Source: Crocinitomicaceae bacterium
GTDB lineage: Bacteria > Bacteroidota > Bacteroidia > Flavobacteriales_D > Parvicellaceae
DNA length: 6,091 bases
Assembly: GCA_002727735.1 (NCBI GenBank)
Contig: PBXW01000128.1
Coordinates: 1-6,091, forward strand
Direction: 5' to 3'
In this document: one piece after another, positions 5,948 to 6,091 of the stretch
Layout: every line of letters begins with the position of its first letter
How positions within the stretch are numbered: position 1 is the first letter of the stretch
Notes under the pieces: model-generated
Seen by the model: only the letters and a program-made list of their open reading frames with translations
Told to the model about the DNA's origin: nothing
Database searches by the model: none
Translations under genes and position numbers: made by a program

Positions 5948-6091
5948 TTTTATTTCTTTCATTTTTTTTATTTGATCTCTGTACAAAGCAGCTGATTTAA
6001 AATCTAATTCTTTAGCACTTTTTTCCATTTCTTTCCTTAGCTCTCTTATTTTCTTATCAAAATCTTTATTTTTTGTCGGGATTTTAAAATC
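5933..6091 (-). CDS. uvrB: UvrABC excinuclease subunit B, C-terminal UVR domain (5' part outside window)
   Basis: The last 52 codons, read from the right edge to a TAG at 5933-5935, include the segments DKKIRELRKEMEKSAKELDF and KSAALYRDQIKKMKE. These match the C-terminal UVR motif of UvrB, a helical hairpin that contacts UvrC during nucleotide excision repair. The motif ends a few residues before the stop, as in UvrB; UvrC carries it in the middle of the protein. Other proteins with UVR motifs (ClpC-type, McsA-type) cannot be strictly excluded because the helicase part is not visible. The gene ends tail to tail with sucC, overlapping it by 15 bp, and no hairpin terminator is apparent at the junction. 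Confidence 0.87.
   Translation of the reverse strand, partial: DFKIPTKNKDFDKKIRELRKEMEKSAKELDFKSAALYRDQIKKMKEIKSSNI

Noticed and set aside
5948..6000. Intrinsic terminator for sucC in the T-rich stretch after its stop
   Set aside because: The T-runs are the complement of Lys codons of uvrB and no stable GC stem precedes them.

Overview
The window looks like a piece of chromosome from a low-GC member of the Bacteroidota, most likely a (marine) flavobacterium. Four things point there: AT-rich leaders without Shine-Dalgarno sequences, TAnnTTTG-type -7 promoter boxes, a long secreted protein built from BspA-like (DUF285) repeats, SBBP-type propeller and Ig-like modules, and housekeeping genes with a Bacteroidota look. 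The organism is inferred from these features; there is no rRNA or other definitive marker.

Layout. (1) Positions 1-3529, minus strand: a very large surface or secreted protein gene that runs off the left edge (at least 1176 codons). It starts at a TTG codon. Reading N to C, it has a signal peptide with a lipobox-like motif, about eleven DUF285 repeats with a Cys pair at each end, an Ig-like domain, a probable seven-bladed beta-propeller, a second nearly identical Ig-like domain and the beginning of a second propeller. The last two modules are an in-frame repeat of the earlier ones with a period of exactly 1668 nt (556 aa). (2) Positions 3562-4653, minus strand: an exported, penicillin-binding-protein/class A beta-lactamase-like serine hydrolase, clearly more AT-rich than its neighbours. 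(3) Positions 4654-4747: a 94-bp divergent intergenic region carrying the likely sucC promoter. (4) Positions 4748-5947, plus strand: sucC, the beta subunit of succinyl-CoA synthetase. (5) Positions 5933-6091, minus strand: the last 52 codons of a gene ending in a UVR domain, almost certainly uvrB, overlapping the 3' end of sucC tail to tail by 15 bp.

The genes do not form one pathway. sucC (TCA cycle) and uvrB (nucleotide excision repair) are housekeeping genes. The two minus-strand genes to their left encode exported proteins of the cell envelope or surface. They are 32 bp apart and could be co-transcribed, but the distal one has its own promoter-like box. No mobile element, CRISPR array, tRNA or rRNA was seen, and I found no convincing new multi-gene system. 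The most notable feature is the recently duplicated or homogenised modular architecture of the giant surface protein.
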